Shown here piece by piece: positions 48,615-56,811 of a stretch of DNA of 64,000 bases; the first letter of the stretch is position 1; the number at the start of each line of letters is the position of its first letter. The translations under genes and the position numbers were made by a program. The stretch is from Mycolicibacterium phocaicum (GTDB lineage Bacteria; Actinomycetota; Actinomycetes; Mycobacteriales; Mycobacteriaceae). The stretch is taken from assembly GCF_010731115.1 (NCBI RefSeq), contig NZ_AP022616.1, positions 4,526,001-4,590,000 on the forward strand, written 5' to 3'. The notes beneath the pieces were generated by a model. The model saw nothing but the letters and a program-made list of their open reading frames with translations, did no database searches and was not told the origin of the DNA.

Positions 48615-50670
48615 CGCGCAGGCCCTGCTGGAACAGCTCGCCGGCCCGGGCGCGGTGCTGCGTGACGACCAGTGGGTGGCCATCGAGGCCCTGGTCGTCC
48701 AGGGCCGCCGGGCGCTCGTCGTGCAGCGCACCGGGTGGGGCAAGTCCGCGGTGTACTTCATCGCCGCCAAGCTGCTGCGGGCCGCCGGCCGCGGCCCGAC
48801 CGTCATCGTCTCGCCGCTGCTGGCCCTGATGCGCAACCAGGTGGCGGCCGCCGAACGCGCGGGCGTCCGGGCCGCGACCATCAACTCCAGCAATGTCACC
48901 GAATGGGACGAGGTGCATCAGCGCGTCGCCTCCGGCGATCTCGACGTGCTGCTCGTGAGTCCGGAGCGCTTGAACAATCCCGACTTTCGTGATGCCGTCC
49001 TGCCCGCATTGGCCGCCGATGCCGGGCTGGTCGTGGTCGACGAGGCGCACTGTGTGTCCGACTGGGGGCACGACTTCCGCCCGGATTACCGGCGCATCCG
49101 CACCCTGATCGGCGAGTTGGGTGCGGGTATCCCGGTGCTCGCCACCACCGCGACCGCCAATGACCGCGTGGTGCAGGACGTCGCCGCGCAGCTGGGCGTC
49201 GGCGGTGGGGACACCCTGGTGCTGCGCGGTGGGCTGGACCGCGAGTCGCTGCGCCTGTCGGTGGTGCACGCCGGGGGGCCGGCGCAACGGGCGGCATGGC
49301 TTGCGGCGCATCTGGATTCGCTGCCCGGCTCGGGCATCGTCTACACCCTGACGGTGTCGCAGGCACATGACATCGCCGCGCTCCTGCGCGAGCAGGGGCA
49401 CACCGTGGCGTCCTACACCGGTTCCACCGAGACCGCCGAGCGTGAACAGCTGGAAGCCGATCTGCTGGGTAACCGGGTCAAGGCGCTCATTGCCACCTCG
49501 GCGCTGGGCATGGGGTTCGACAAACCGGACCTGGGCTTCGTCGTGCACCTGGGCGCTCCGTCGTCGCCCATCGCGTACTACCAGCAGGTCGGCCGTGCCG
49601 GCCGCGCCACCTCGAGTGCCGAGGTGATCCTGCTGCCGGGCAAGGAGGACGCCGACATCTGGCGGTACTTCGCGTCGGTCGCGTTCCCGTCGGAAGCCCT
49701 GGTGCGCAAGGTGATCGGCGAACTCGAACCCGACCGGGCATTGTCCACGGCGGCCCTGGAACCGCTGGTGGACCTGGGCCGGTCGCGGCTCGAGATGGTG
49801 CTCAAGGTGCTGGACGTCGACGGCGCGGTGCGCCGCGTCAAGGGCGGTTGGATCAGCACCGGCCAGCCGTGGTCGTACGACGAGGAGCGGTACCGCAATC
49901 TGGATGCCGCGCGGCAGCGTGAGCAGCAGGCCATGCTGGACTACCAATCGACGACCGAGTGCCGAATGGTGTTCCTGCGCAGCCAGCTCGACGATCCCGA
50001 GCTCGACGGCCAGGGCTGCGGCCGGTGTGACAACTGTGCGGGTGCGCGCTACACCGCCGACGTCGATGTGGAGGCGGCATCGGCGGTGCGTGATCAACTG
50101 ATGCGGCCGGGTGTCGAGATCGCCCCGCGCAAACAATGGCCGACGGGGCTGGGTTCGTTGGGAATCGGGTTGTCCGGACGCATCTCCGGTGGTGCTGAAC
50201 CGGGCCGCGTCATCGGGCGCCTCACGGACCTGGGGTGGGGCGCCCGGCTGCGCCAGTTGCTCGACGGGCCCGACGGTGAGGTTCCCGACGCCGTCGTGCA
50301 GGCGGCCGTCGCGGTCCTCAAGGCGTGGAACTGGAAAGAGCGTCCGGTGGCCGTGATGGGTCTGGATTCCGAGCGGCATCCTCTGCTGATCGGATCGCTC
50401 GTCACCCGACTGGCGGAGCTGGGCCGGCTGCAGAACCTGGGCACGCTGTACTACCGGCCGCAGCGGCGACCCGTGACGGCGGCCAACTCGGCGTATCGGG
50501 TTGCGGCGCTGGTGGATTCGTGGGAGGCACCCACGCTGGACGTGACCGGTCCGGTGCTGCTGGTCGACGACCTGGTCGACACCGGCTGGACCATCACCAT
50601 GGCGACGCAGGTACTGCGCACCGCCGGGGCGCCGGCAGTGCTGCCGTTCGCGATGGCATCGGTCAGCTGA
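48571..50670 (+). CDS. rqlH: RecQ-like DNA helicase with phosphoribosyltransferase domain (RqlH type)
   Basis: A 699-residue helicase. Walker A is RTGWGKS (53-59) and the DEAH box is at 157-160. Motif VI shows QQVGRAGRATSSAE. A zinc knuckle follows in CRMVFLRSQL to GCGRCDNC. There is no HRDC domain. The last part is a phosphoribosyltransferase-type fold with VLLVDDLVDTGWT. This architecture matches the RqlH clade of 3'-5' helicases described in M. smegmatis. Start GTG 48571 lies inside the preceding gene; no later start keeps the N-terminal helicase part. Confidence 0.88.
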   Translation: MPTQYPSPATPTRTDAQALLEQLAGPGAVLRDDQWVAIEALVVQGRRALVVQRTGWGKSAVYFIAAKLLRAAGRGPTVIVSPLLALMRNQVAAAERAGVRAATINSSNVTEWDEVHQRVASGDLDVLLVSPERLNNPDFRDAVLPALAADAGLVVVDEAHCVSDWGHDFRPDYRRIRTLIGELGAGIPVLATTATANDRVVQDVAAQLGVGGGDTLVLRGGLDRESLRLSVVHAGGPAQRAAWLAAHLDSLPGSGIVYTLTVSQAHDIAALLREQGHTVASYTGSTETAEREQLEADLLGNRVKALIATSALGMGFDKPDLGFVVHLGAPSSPIAYYQQVGRAGRATSSAEVILLPGKEDADIWRYFASVAFPSEALVRKVIGELEPDRALSTAALEPLVDLGRSRLEMVLKVLDVDGAVRRVKGGWISTGQPWSYDEERYRNLDAARQREQQAMLDYQSTTECRMVFLRSQLDDPELDGQGCGRCDNCAGARYTADVDVEAASAVRDQLMRPGVEIAPRKQWPTGLGSLGIGLSGRISGGAEPGRVIGRLTDLGWGARLRQLLDGPDGEVPDAVVQAAVAVLKAWNWKERPVAVMGLDSERHPLLIGSLVTRLAELGRLQNLGTLYYRPQRRPVTAANSAYRVAALVDSWEAPTLDVTGPVLLVDDLVDTGWTITMATQVLRTAGAPAVLPFAMASVS

Positions 50671-50675
50671 GTGGG

Positions 50676-51326
50676 CTACGCACGCCGCAGCGCCAATTGG
50701 TCGATCACGGCGTCGACGCCGATCAACGCGATGTCGCGGCGCCGCAGCGTTTCCCACTGCGCACGGGTCATGGTGAACTCGAGCATGGTGTCGAAAACCC
50801 CGCGCCGCGATTGCCGTGACGAGCCGGTCTGTACGTAGGGCAGTGACCGCGTGACGCCGAGTGATGCCGCGTTGTCATGCCATGCGGCGGTGCGGGCGAC
50901 ATCGGCGTCGAACCCGGCGAAGATCAGCTGCAGCGCGGCCGTGCGCATCTCCCGGCCGAGACCGCGACCCTGATGGCGGCGGCCGAGCCACGAGCCCGTC
51001 GACACGGTCCGTCGGGCGGGGAAACCGTCGGCGGTCACCGCACAGACGCCCACGGCCTCGTCTCCGACGATGACGGCCAGCGGCACGTCCCAGTGCTCCG
51101 TCGACACCTCGGCGCGGGTCTGCTGGAAGTACGCGACGGTGTTGCGCTCCAGTGCGGGGGAGACCGCATCGGTCCACGGGACCGCGAACGGCATGGTGGC
51201 CGGATCGTGGATGCCCTCGGCGGCCAGCCGGGCGAGCTGGTCGGCCAGTTCGTCGGTCACATGGCAGAGCCGCAGAACCGGAGTAATCACCTCCAGTTCC
51301 GCCAGGGGCCAGGGCGAAGGGCGCAT
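50676..51326 (-). CDS. GNAT-family N-acetyltransferase
   Basis: A 216-residue RimJ/RimL-like GNAT protein. The acetyl-CoA loop is RRHQGRGLGREM, followed by AAWHDNAASLGVTRSLPY. The substrate is unknown; relatives modify ribosomal proteins or small amines. ATG 51326 is preferred because upstream codons have no family likeness. It is convergent with the helicase gene. Confidence 0.85.
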   Translation of the reverse strand: MRPSPWPLAELEVITPVLRLCHVTDELADQLARLAAEGIHDPATMPFAVPWTDAVSPALERNTVAYFQQTRAEVSTEHWDVPLAVIVGDEAVGVCAVTADGFPARRTVSTGSWLGRRHQGRGLGREMRTAALQLIFAGFDADVARTAAWHDNAASLGVTRSLPYVQTGSSRQSRRGVFDTMLEFTMTRAQWETLRRRDIALIGVDAVIDQLALRRA

Positions 51327-51491
51327 GCCCCAATACCAACACAGCCGAGCTAATTCACGAAAGCGAATATTCTCGGTCCCGAGCCGGGCTGACCTGCAAC
51401 TTTGGTCGCTTGTGTAACAGCTCGACGGGGCCGAGCGAAACACACCCAGAGGCCGGGGAAGACGGATGCGGCCAGAACCAAGGAGGATTCC

Positions 51492-52022
51492 ATGACTCGT
51501 GCCGTTCCGTTCGGCCGTTCCACCCTCGGCTTCATCGCGCTGGGTGCAGCCTGTGCCGCGATTGTCGTGCCTCGTGCCTCGGCCGACCCCGTGAGCCCGA
51601 CGGCGCCGACCACGTCGGCCACCGCGTCACCGAGCACCACCGCGACCACCGCCGCGACGCCGACCGCCTCGGCGACGCCCACCACGTCCGCCACGGCGCC
51701 GTCGACCACGACGACGACCACCGTCGCCCCGGCCGCGACCGTCGCCGACTGCAGCACCGCGACGCTCGCCAAGACCATCAGCTCGGTCACGCTGCAACTG
51801 TCGGACTACTTCGCCGCGCACCCGGATGCCGACAGCTCGCTGCTCGACGCCACCCGTCAGCCGGCGTTCACCGCGATGAGCCAGTTCGACAACTACTTCA
51901 AGGAGCACCCGGACCAGGCCGACGCGCTGCGCGGTATCCAGGCTCCGCTGGCCGCGTTCAAGGACCGCTGCGGCCTGCAGGTCGCGCCGACCGACGCGCT
52001 GGCCGTCCTCAACGGCGTCTAG
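51492..52022 (+). CDS. Secreted haemophore-like haem-binding protein (MHB domain)
   Basis: A 176-residue exported protein. The signal peptide is cleaved near ASA-DP. A Thr/Ala/Pro/Ser linker covers about residues 33-85. The C-terminal 90 residues form the mycobacterial haemophore-type helical domain, with two Cys (DCSTATLA and DRCGLQ) that can form a disulphide and a YFAAHPDA helix. Relatives such as Rv0203 carry haem. A strong ribosome site (aaggagga) precedes the ATG. It stands alone. Confidence 0.8.
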   Translation: MTRAVPFGRSTLGFIALGAACAAIVVPRASADPVSPTAPTTSATASPSTTATTAATPTASATPTTSATAPSTTTTTTVAPAATVADCSTATLAKTISSVTLQLSDYFAAHPDADSSLLDATRQPAFTAMSQFDNYFKEHPDQADALRGIQAPLAAFKDRCGLQVAPTDALAVLNGV

Positions 52023-52032
52023 TCCTCACCCG

Positions 52033-52091
52033 CCGAACGTGAGCGAATGCGTTTATCCGACAGAGGATTTCGCGCTCGAGCTCACGTTCGG
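52033..52091. repeat. Palindrome between haemophore and IclR genes
   Basis: Perfect 12-bp outer arms (CCGAACGTGAGC and complement, at 52033-52044 and 52080-52091) enclose a smaller ATCC/GGAT core. The right arm includes the iclR stop codon. It probably terminates both convergent genes and resembles the palindromes at 4708, 43675 and 59203. Confidence 0.7.
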
Positions 52092-52990
52092 CCGGGCTGG
52101 GAGCCGCCGAGTTGCGCCGTCAGGGTCGCGGCGGCGGCCACCAGCCCGCGCGCTCGCTTGCTGATTTCCGCGTCGGTCAGGGCGTGTCCGATCTGAAGTG
52201 ACAGCACCATCACCTGGCGTTGGTGGTGGTCGAAGACGGGCGCGGCGATGACGCTGATGTCGTGCTTGGCCCGGCCGCCAGCCGCCGCGCTCGATTCGCT
52301 GGGCAGGTACACGCGCTCGCCGATGTCCGAGACCAATTCGCCCAGCAGCACGCGTAATTCGTCGGGCAGGTTGCTCGACATACCGGCCATCATGGCGTAC
52401 AGCCGCCGGCCGCCCGGTGTCAGCCGCTCCACGAGATAGCCCGATTCGCGGCACTCGGCGATGACGCGTTCCAGCCGCGCACTGTCGGTGCGCAGGGGGA
52501 TCGTCGGTTCCTTGGCCAGCCAGTCGCGCACCGCGCGCTCATCCCACAGCACGAACATCAGGCCGACCGGCGGCGCGAACGGATAGCTCTGTCCGACCTG
52601 TACCGGTTCCGGACTGCCATGCGGGGCAACAAGTTCCAGCAGGGTGATGCGGTCGTCGACGACCGCCGACAATGCCGCCGTGGCGTTGAAGGCCTCCGAC
52701 AGCCGGCGCAGTTCCGCCCGCGCGGCGGGGCTGATGCGCATGGACTCCTGCGCGGTGTGGCCCAGCGTGATCAACCGCGGGCCCAGTCGATAGGTCTTCT
52801 CGGCCGCGTCACGCACCAGATAGCCGGCGTCGGCGAGCGTCGTGACGATGCCCAGGCACGTCGGCTTGCTGAGGTCGAGTCGGCGCGCCAACTCGGACAG
52901 CCCGAACTGTTCCTGGGGGTGACTGGCCAGGAAATCCAGCACCGCGACGACGCGGGCGGTGGGCGGCGACGCGCGGCCGGTGTCGGTCAT
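52082..52990 (-). CDS. IclR-family transcriptional regulator
   Basis: A 302-residue IclR regulator. The N-terminal winged HTH (FGLSELARRLDLSKPTCLGIVTTL) is followed by the GAF-like effector domain, with RLYAMMAGMSSNLPDELR and HDISVIAAPVFDH. The effector is unknown. It diverges from the DUF1214-SDR-sulfotransferase operon. The gap holds two similar palindromes (53011 and 53153) fit for IclR binding, plus a KstR box. This suggests a local regulator layered on KstR control. Confidence 0.9.
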   Translation of the reverse strand: MTDTGRASPPTARVVAVLDFLASHPQEQFGLSELARRLDLSKPTCLGIVTTLADAGYLVRDAAEKTYRLGPRLITLGHTAQESMRISPAARAELRRLSEAFNATAALSAVVDDRITLLELVAPHGSPEPVQVGQSYPFAPPVGLMFVLWDERAVRDWLAKEPTIPLRTDSARLERVIAECRESGYLVERLTPGGRRLYAMMAGMSSNLPDELRVLLGELVSDIGERVYLPSESSAAAGGRAKHDISVIAAPVFDHHQRQVMVLSLQIGHALTDAEISKRARGLVAAAATLTAQLGGSQPGRT

Positions 52991-53010
52991 GGCAAGGAAT
53001 GTACGACATC

Positions 53011-53026
53011 GGTCCAAATATGGACC
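53011..53026. promoter_or_regulatory. IclR-type palindrome 1, next to iclR
   Basis: GGTCCA-AATA-TGGACC is a perfect inverted repeat 20 bp upstream of iclR. It resembles the second palindrome at 53153, so it is a likely autoregulatory operator. Confidence 0.78.
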
Positions 53027-53112
53027 GTTCTGTCGTAACGAATGTTGGGAGAGGCCTGAGGTGAAGCCGCAGGTCGAGCGGTACGACTGCACTGCGCGGC
53101 ATTGACGACGAC

Positions 53113-53126
53113 TGCAACACGTTCTA
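53113..53126. promoter_or_regulatory. KstR operator upstream of the DUF1214 operon
   Basis: TGCAACACGTTCTA fits TNNAACNNGTTNNA. It lies 60 bp upstream of the DUF1214 start, between the two IclR-type palindromes. Confidence 0.88.
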
Positions 53127-53152
53127 CTCTTCAGTCGGAATATCTACCGATG

Positions 53153-53170
53153 CGTTCCAATATTGGAACG
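53153..53170. promoter_or_regulatory. IclR-type palindrome 2, upstream of the DUF1214 gene
   Basis: CGTTCCAATATTGGAACG is a perfect 18-bp palindrome ending 16 bp before ATG 53187. The position, downstream of the KstR box, suits a repressor roadblock. Confidence 0.85.
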
Positions 53171-53186
53171 GAAGGGTGTTGACCGT

Positions 53187-54314
53187 ATGTTCACGCAGTC
53201 GTTCGTCGACGCCGTCGCCGAGGCGGAGCGCCTCGTCGCCGCGGCGCCGTTCATCCAAACCGAGGCCGACCTGCTCGAGGGCCTGCAATACCTCGCCGGT
53301 TGTATCGCGTCGTGCACGCACGTTGCCTTCGACTTCGACAAGGACCACCCGTTCCTGCACAGCGGCACCGGCCCGTTCGAGAAGATGGGCCTAGACAATC
53401 CCGACACCATGTACTTCGGCACCCGCGTGCAGCCGGGCCACGAGTACGTCGTCACCGGACGCCGCGGCACCACCACCGATGTCAGCTTCCAACTGCTCGG
53501 CGGCGAGTACACCGACGCCAACGTGCCGGACAGCGAGACGGCGTTCGACGATCGCAAGCTCGACATCGCCGCCGACGGCACGTTCGAATGGCGGTTCACC
53601 CCGGCCACGCCGGCGCAGTTGGTGATCCGCGAGGTCTACAACGACTGGTCGGCGCAGCGCGGTACGTTCGCGATCTCCCGCACCGACACCGCGGGCACCG
53701 CGCCGGAGCCGCTGACGCGTGAGTTGATCGAGAAGCGTTACGCCGTCGCCGGCAAGCAGCTGGTGCAGCGCGTCAAGACCTGGCTGCAGTTCCCCAAGTG
53801 GTTCTACGACAACCTCCCGGTCAACACCCTGACCGCGCCGCGGCTGACCCCCGGTGGCCTGGCCACTCAGTACTCATCCGTCGGGCACTACGACATGACG
53901 CCGGACCAGGCCATGGTCATCACGCTGCCGGTGTCGGACGCGCCGTACCTGGGCTTCCAGCTGGGCAGCCTCTGGTACATCTCGCTGGACTACATCAACC
54001 ACCAGACGTCGCTGAACGGCACTCAGGCACAGGCGGATCCGGACGGCAAGATCCGGATCGTGGTGTCCGAGAACAACCCTGGCGTCACCAACTGGTGCGA
54101 GACCCTGGGCCACGCCAAGGGCTACCTGCAGTTCCGCTGGCAGCGGGTGTCCCGCGAGCTGACGGCCGAGGACGGCCCGACGTGCGAGGTCGTCGGCCTC
54201 GATGAGGTGGCGTCGAAGTTGCCGTTCTACGAGACCAACAAGATTTCCGAAGAAGATTGGCGCGCACGGATTGCGCTGCGCCAGAGGCTTATTGGCGAGA
54301 GGATGGTGGGCTGA
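53187..54314 (+). CDS. DUF1214-family protein (Rv3531c-like)
   Basis: A 375-residue soluble protein, the same length as Rv3531c. The C-terminal part carries the DUF1214 features (MTPDQAMVITLPVSDAPYLG and SLWYISLDYINHQTSLNG). No catalytic motif is recognised. In M. tuberculosis the gene lies in the KstR regulon with no assigned step. ATG 53187 was chosen because the in-frame TTG at 53163 lies inside the IclR-type palindrome. The SDR gene starts 2 bp after its stop. Confidence 0.9.
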   Translation: MFTQSFVDAVAEAERLVAAAPFIQTEADLLEGLQYLAGCIASCTHVAFDFDKDHPFLHSGTGPFEKMGLDNPDTMYFGTRVQPGHEYVVTGRRGTTTDVSFQLLGGEYTDANVPDSETAFDDRKLDIAADGTFEWRFTPATPAQLVIREVYNDWSAQRGTFAISRTDTAGTAPEPLTRELIEKRYAVAGKQLVQRVKTWLQFPKWFYDNLPVNTLTAPRLTPGGLATQYSSVGHYDMTPDQAMVITLPVSDAPYLGFQLGSLWYISLDYINHQTSLNGTQAQADPDGKIRIVVSENNPGVTNWCETLGHAKGYLQFRWQRVSRELTAEDGPTCEVVGLDEVASKLPFYETNKISEEDWRARIALRQRLIGERMVG

Positions 54315-54316
54315 CC

Positions 54317-55099
54317 GTGAGCGGACTGCTGACGAGCAAGGTGGTGGTGATCAGCGGCGTCGGGCCTGGGCTCGGGACGACGCTGGCGCGCCGATGCGCG
54401 GAGAACGGTGCCGACCTGGTGCTGGTCGCCCGCACGGTGGAGCGACTCGAGGTCGTCGCCAAGGAGGTGACGGAGCTGGGCCGTCGCGCGCTGGTGGTGG
54501 GCGCCGACATCACCGACGAGGAGCAGGTCGCCAATGTGGTGGCCCGCACCACGGCGGAGTTCGGCAAGGCAGACGTGTTGATCAACAACGCGTTCCGGGT
54601 GCCGTCGATGAAGCCCTTCGCGAACACGACCTTTGAGCACATGCGCGATGCGATCGAGCTGACGGTGTTCGGTGCGCTGCGCATGACCCAGGGCTTCACC
54701 CCGGCACTCGAGACCGCCAAAGGTTCTGTGGTGAACGTGAATTCGATGGTCGTTCGGCATTCGCAGGCCAAGTACGGCGCCTACAAAATGGCGAAGTCGG
54801 CGCTGCTGGCCATGTCGCAGACCCTTTCGACCGAGCTGGGGGAGAAGGGCATCCGGGTGAACTCCGTGATGCCGGGCTACATCTGGGGCGAAACCCTGGA
54901 GGGCTACTTCAGTCACCAGGCCCAGAAGTACGGCACCACCGTCGAGCAGATCTACGCGGCGTCGGCCGCCGGCTCCGACCTCAAGCGGCTGCCGACCGAG
55001 GACGAGGTGGCTTCTGCCATCCTGTTCCTGGCCAGCGACCTGTCCAGTGGCATCACCGGCCAGTCGCTCGACGTCAACTGCGGGGAGTACAAGGCATGA
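54317..55099 (+). CDS. SDR-family oxidoreductase (Rv3530c-like)
   Basis: A 260-residue SDR with an atypical cofactor loop (SGVGPGLG). NNAF replaces NNAG. The active site is NVNSM with YKMAK. It sits in the KstR-controlled DUF1214-SDR-sulfotransferase operon, so it probably acts on a steroid or its side chain. GTG 54317 follows the DUF1214 stop by 2 nt, and its stop overlaps the sulfotransferase ATG. Confidence 0.9.
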   Translation: MSGLLTSKVVVISGVGPGLGTTLARRCAENGADLVLVARTVERLEVVAKEVTELGRRALVVGADITDEEQVANVVARTTAEFGKADVLINNAFRVPSMKPFANTTFEHMRDAIELTVFGALRMTQGFTPALETAKGSVVNVNSMVVRHSQAKYGAYKMAKSALLAMSQTLSTELGEKGIRVNSVMPGYIWGETLEGYFSHQAQKYGTTVEQIYAASAAGSDLKRLPTEDEVASAILFLASDLSSGITGQSLDVNCGEYKA

Positions 55100-56244
55100 G
55101 CGCGGTGCGGACAAATGTCGGAACCGTCGAGGACCTGCACGCCTCGGCCATCAAGGCCTGTGGCCTGGACGACTTCGGTGGCGACGACGACAACTACCTG
55201 GAAGCTCTTGGCGTGCTGCTGGATTCGTACCAGCGCGAGGCCGACCTGACCGAGCTCGGCAGCAAGATGCAGCGGTTCTTCACCCGCAACGCGCTGGTGG
55301 CCCGCCTGGTGTCCAACGCGGCGTTCAAGCAGTACCCGCAGCACGCCGACGTGCCGATCGAGCGGCCCATCTTCGTCACCGGCCTGCCGCGCACCGGCAC
55401 GACGGTGATCCACCGGTTGCTGACGGCCGACCCGCGGCACCAGGGCCTGGAGATGTGGCTGGCCGAGTTCCCGCAGCCGCGGCCGCCGCGCGAAACCTGG
55501 TCGGAAAACCCGGTTTTCAGTGCACTCGACGCCCGGTTCAAGCAGGCTCACGAGGAGAACCCGGACTACACGGGCCTGCACTTCATGACGGCCGACGAGG
55601 TCGAGGAATGCTGGCAGTTGCTGCGTCAGTCGCTGCACTCGGTGTCCTACGAGACGCTGGCGCACGTGCCGTCGTACGCCCAGTGGCTGGCGCGGCAGGA
55701 CTGGACCAAGTCGTACCAGCGGCACCGCAAGAACCTGCAGCTGATCGGACTCAACGAGCCCGAGAAGCGTTGGGTGCTCAAGAATCCCAGCCACCTGTTC
55801 GCGCTGGATGCACTGTTCAAGGTGTACCCGGACGCATTGGTGGTGCAATGCCACCGGCCGGCCGAGACCATCATGGCGTCGATGTGTTCGCTCGCGCAGC
55901 ACACCACGGAGGGTTGGTCGAACACGTTCACCGGCAAGGTGATCGGCGACGACTCGATGGAAACGTGGTCGCGCGGCCTGGAGCTGTTCAATACCGAACG
56001 GGCCAAGCATGATCCCAAACAGTTCTGCGATGTCGACTACTTCGAGTTCATCAAGGACCCGGTCGGCGCCGTCGAGGGTATCTACCGCACGTTCGACATC
56101 GAGTTCACCGACGCCGCACGCGAGGCCATCACCGAGAGCCACGCCCAGAGCCAGCAGGGTCCGCGCGCACCGAAGCACACCTACTCGCTGTCCGACTACG
56201 GGCTGACCGAGGAACAGGTCAAGGAGCGCTTCGCGAACCTGTAA
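55096..56244 (+). CDS. Sulfotransferase-family protein (Rv3529c-like)
   Basis: A 382-residue protein. The 5'-phosphosulfate loop is FVTGLPRTGTTVIHRLL (residues 93-109) and a 3'-phosphate-type site follows in VVQCHRPAETIMAS. It matches Rv3529c by position and length. Whether it sulfates a steroid, or only shares the fold, is not known. ATGA overlap with the SDR indicates co-translation. A very strong hairpin follows. Confidence 0.9.
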   Translation: MSAVRTNVGTVEDLHASAIKACGLDDFGGDDDNYLEALGVLLDSYQREADLTELGSKMQRFFTRNALVARLVSNAAFKQYPQHADVPIERPIFVTGLPRTGTTVIHRLLTADPRHQGLEMWLAEFPQPRPPRETWSENPVFSALDARFKQAHEENPDYTGLHFMTADEVEECWQLLRQSLHSVSYETLAHVPSYAQWLARQDWTKSYQRHRKNLQLIGLNEPEKRWVLKNPSHLFALDALFKVYPDALVVQCHRPAETIMASMCSLAQHTTEGWSNTFTGKVIGDDSMETWSRGLELFNTERAKHDPKQFCDVDYFEFIKDPVGAVEGIYRTFDIEFTDAAREAITESHAQSQQGPRAPKHTYSLSDYGLTEEQVKERFANL

Positions 56245-56257
56245 TTGCCCGGCAGCT

Positions 56258-56297
56258 GCGAAAGCCCCCTGAATCAAACGATTCAGGGGGCTTTCGC
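56258..56297. terminator. 18-bp-stem terminator between convergent operons
   Basis: A perfect stem starting GCGAAAGCCCCC with a 4-nt loop. CTTTCGC follows on either strand. It should stop both the sulfotransferase operon and the kshA operon. Confidence 0.93.
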
Positions 56298-56310
56298 TGT
56301 GGGTATATGC

Positions 56311-56811
56311 CTAGCCGTCGCCGGGGGAGGGGGCGGTGGAGAACTCCTCCAGGCACCCTTCGGCGACCGCGTGCTTGATGCTGTCAGACATCTTCGGGCA
56401 GGAGCGGCTGCGGCTGGGGTCGCCGCCTTCGGCGCGGATCTCGCTGAAATACGCGCAGCGCGCTGTCGCCTCCGAATTCCACTGCACCGCAGTGTGTTCC
56501 GGGCCCAGCTTCTTGACCGCCACCGTCGAGTGGCAGAACCGGCAGTCCACCGGAACCAGGCCGGAGGTCAGGTACCGCTCCCGGTCGGCCGCGGTGGCCT
56601 CGCGAACCGCGGCCAGGCGCACCGGGTCACCGGCGAAATCCGGGGCCTTGGACCAGGATCCGTTGGCCGGCGAGTTGGAGGCGGGATGCGCGTGGTCGTC
56701 ATCGTCGCCGTGCCCCATCAGCTGCAGCATCGAACGGGCCAGGCTCTCGGCTTCGTCGGCGGCGCCGACAAATGGGCTCCGAGCCTGGGCCCGTTCGTCG
56801 TGCTGGGTCAT
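56311..56811 (-). CDS. Cys-rich protein co-transcribed with kshA (Rv3527-like)
   Basis: A 166-residue soluble protein of unknown function in the position of Rv3527. It begins with an acidic, His/Asp-rich region (GHGDDDDHAHP). It then carries five Cys: DCRFCHSTV, RCAYF, SCPKM and EGCLEE. That suggests metal or Fe-S binding. Its ATG overlaps the kshA stop by one base (TGATG), so it is probably made with KshA. A role as an accessory or electron-transfer partner is only a guess. Confidence 0.8.
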   Translation of the reverse strand: MTQHDERAQARSPFVGAADEAESLARSMLQLMGHGDDDDHAHPASNSPANGSWSKAPDFAGDPVRLAAVREATAADRERYLTSGLVPVDCRFCHSTVAVKKLGPEHTAVQWNSEATARCAYFSEIRAEGGDPSRSRSCPKMSDSIKHAVAEGCLEEFSTAPSPGDG

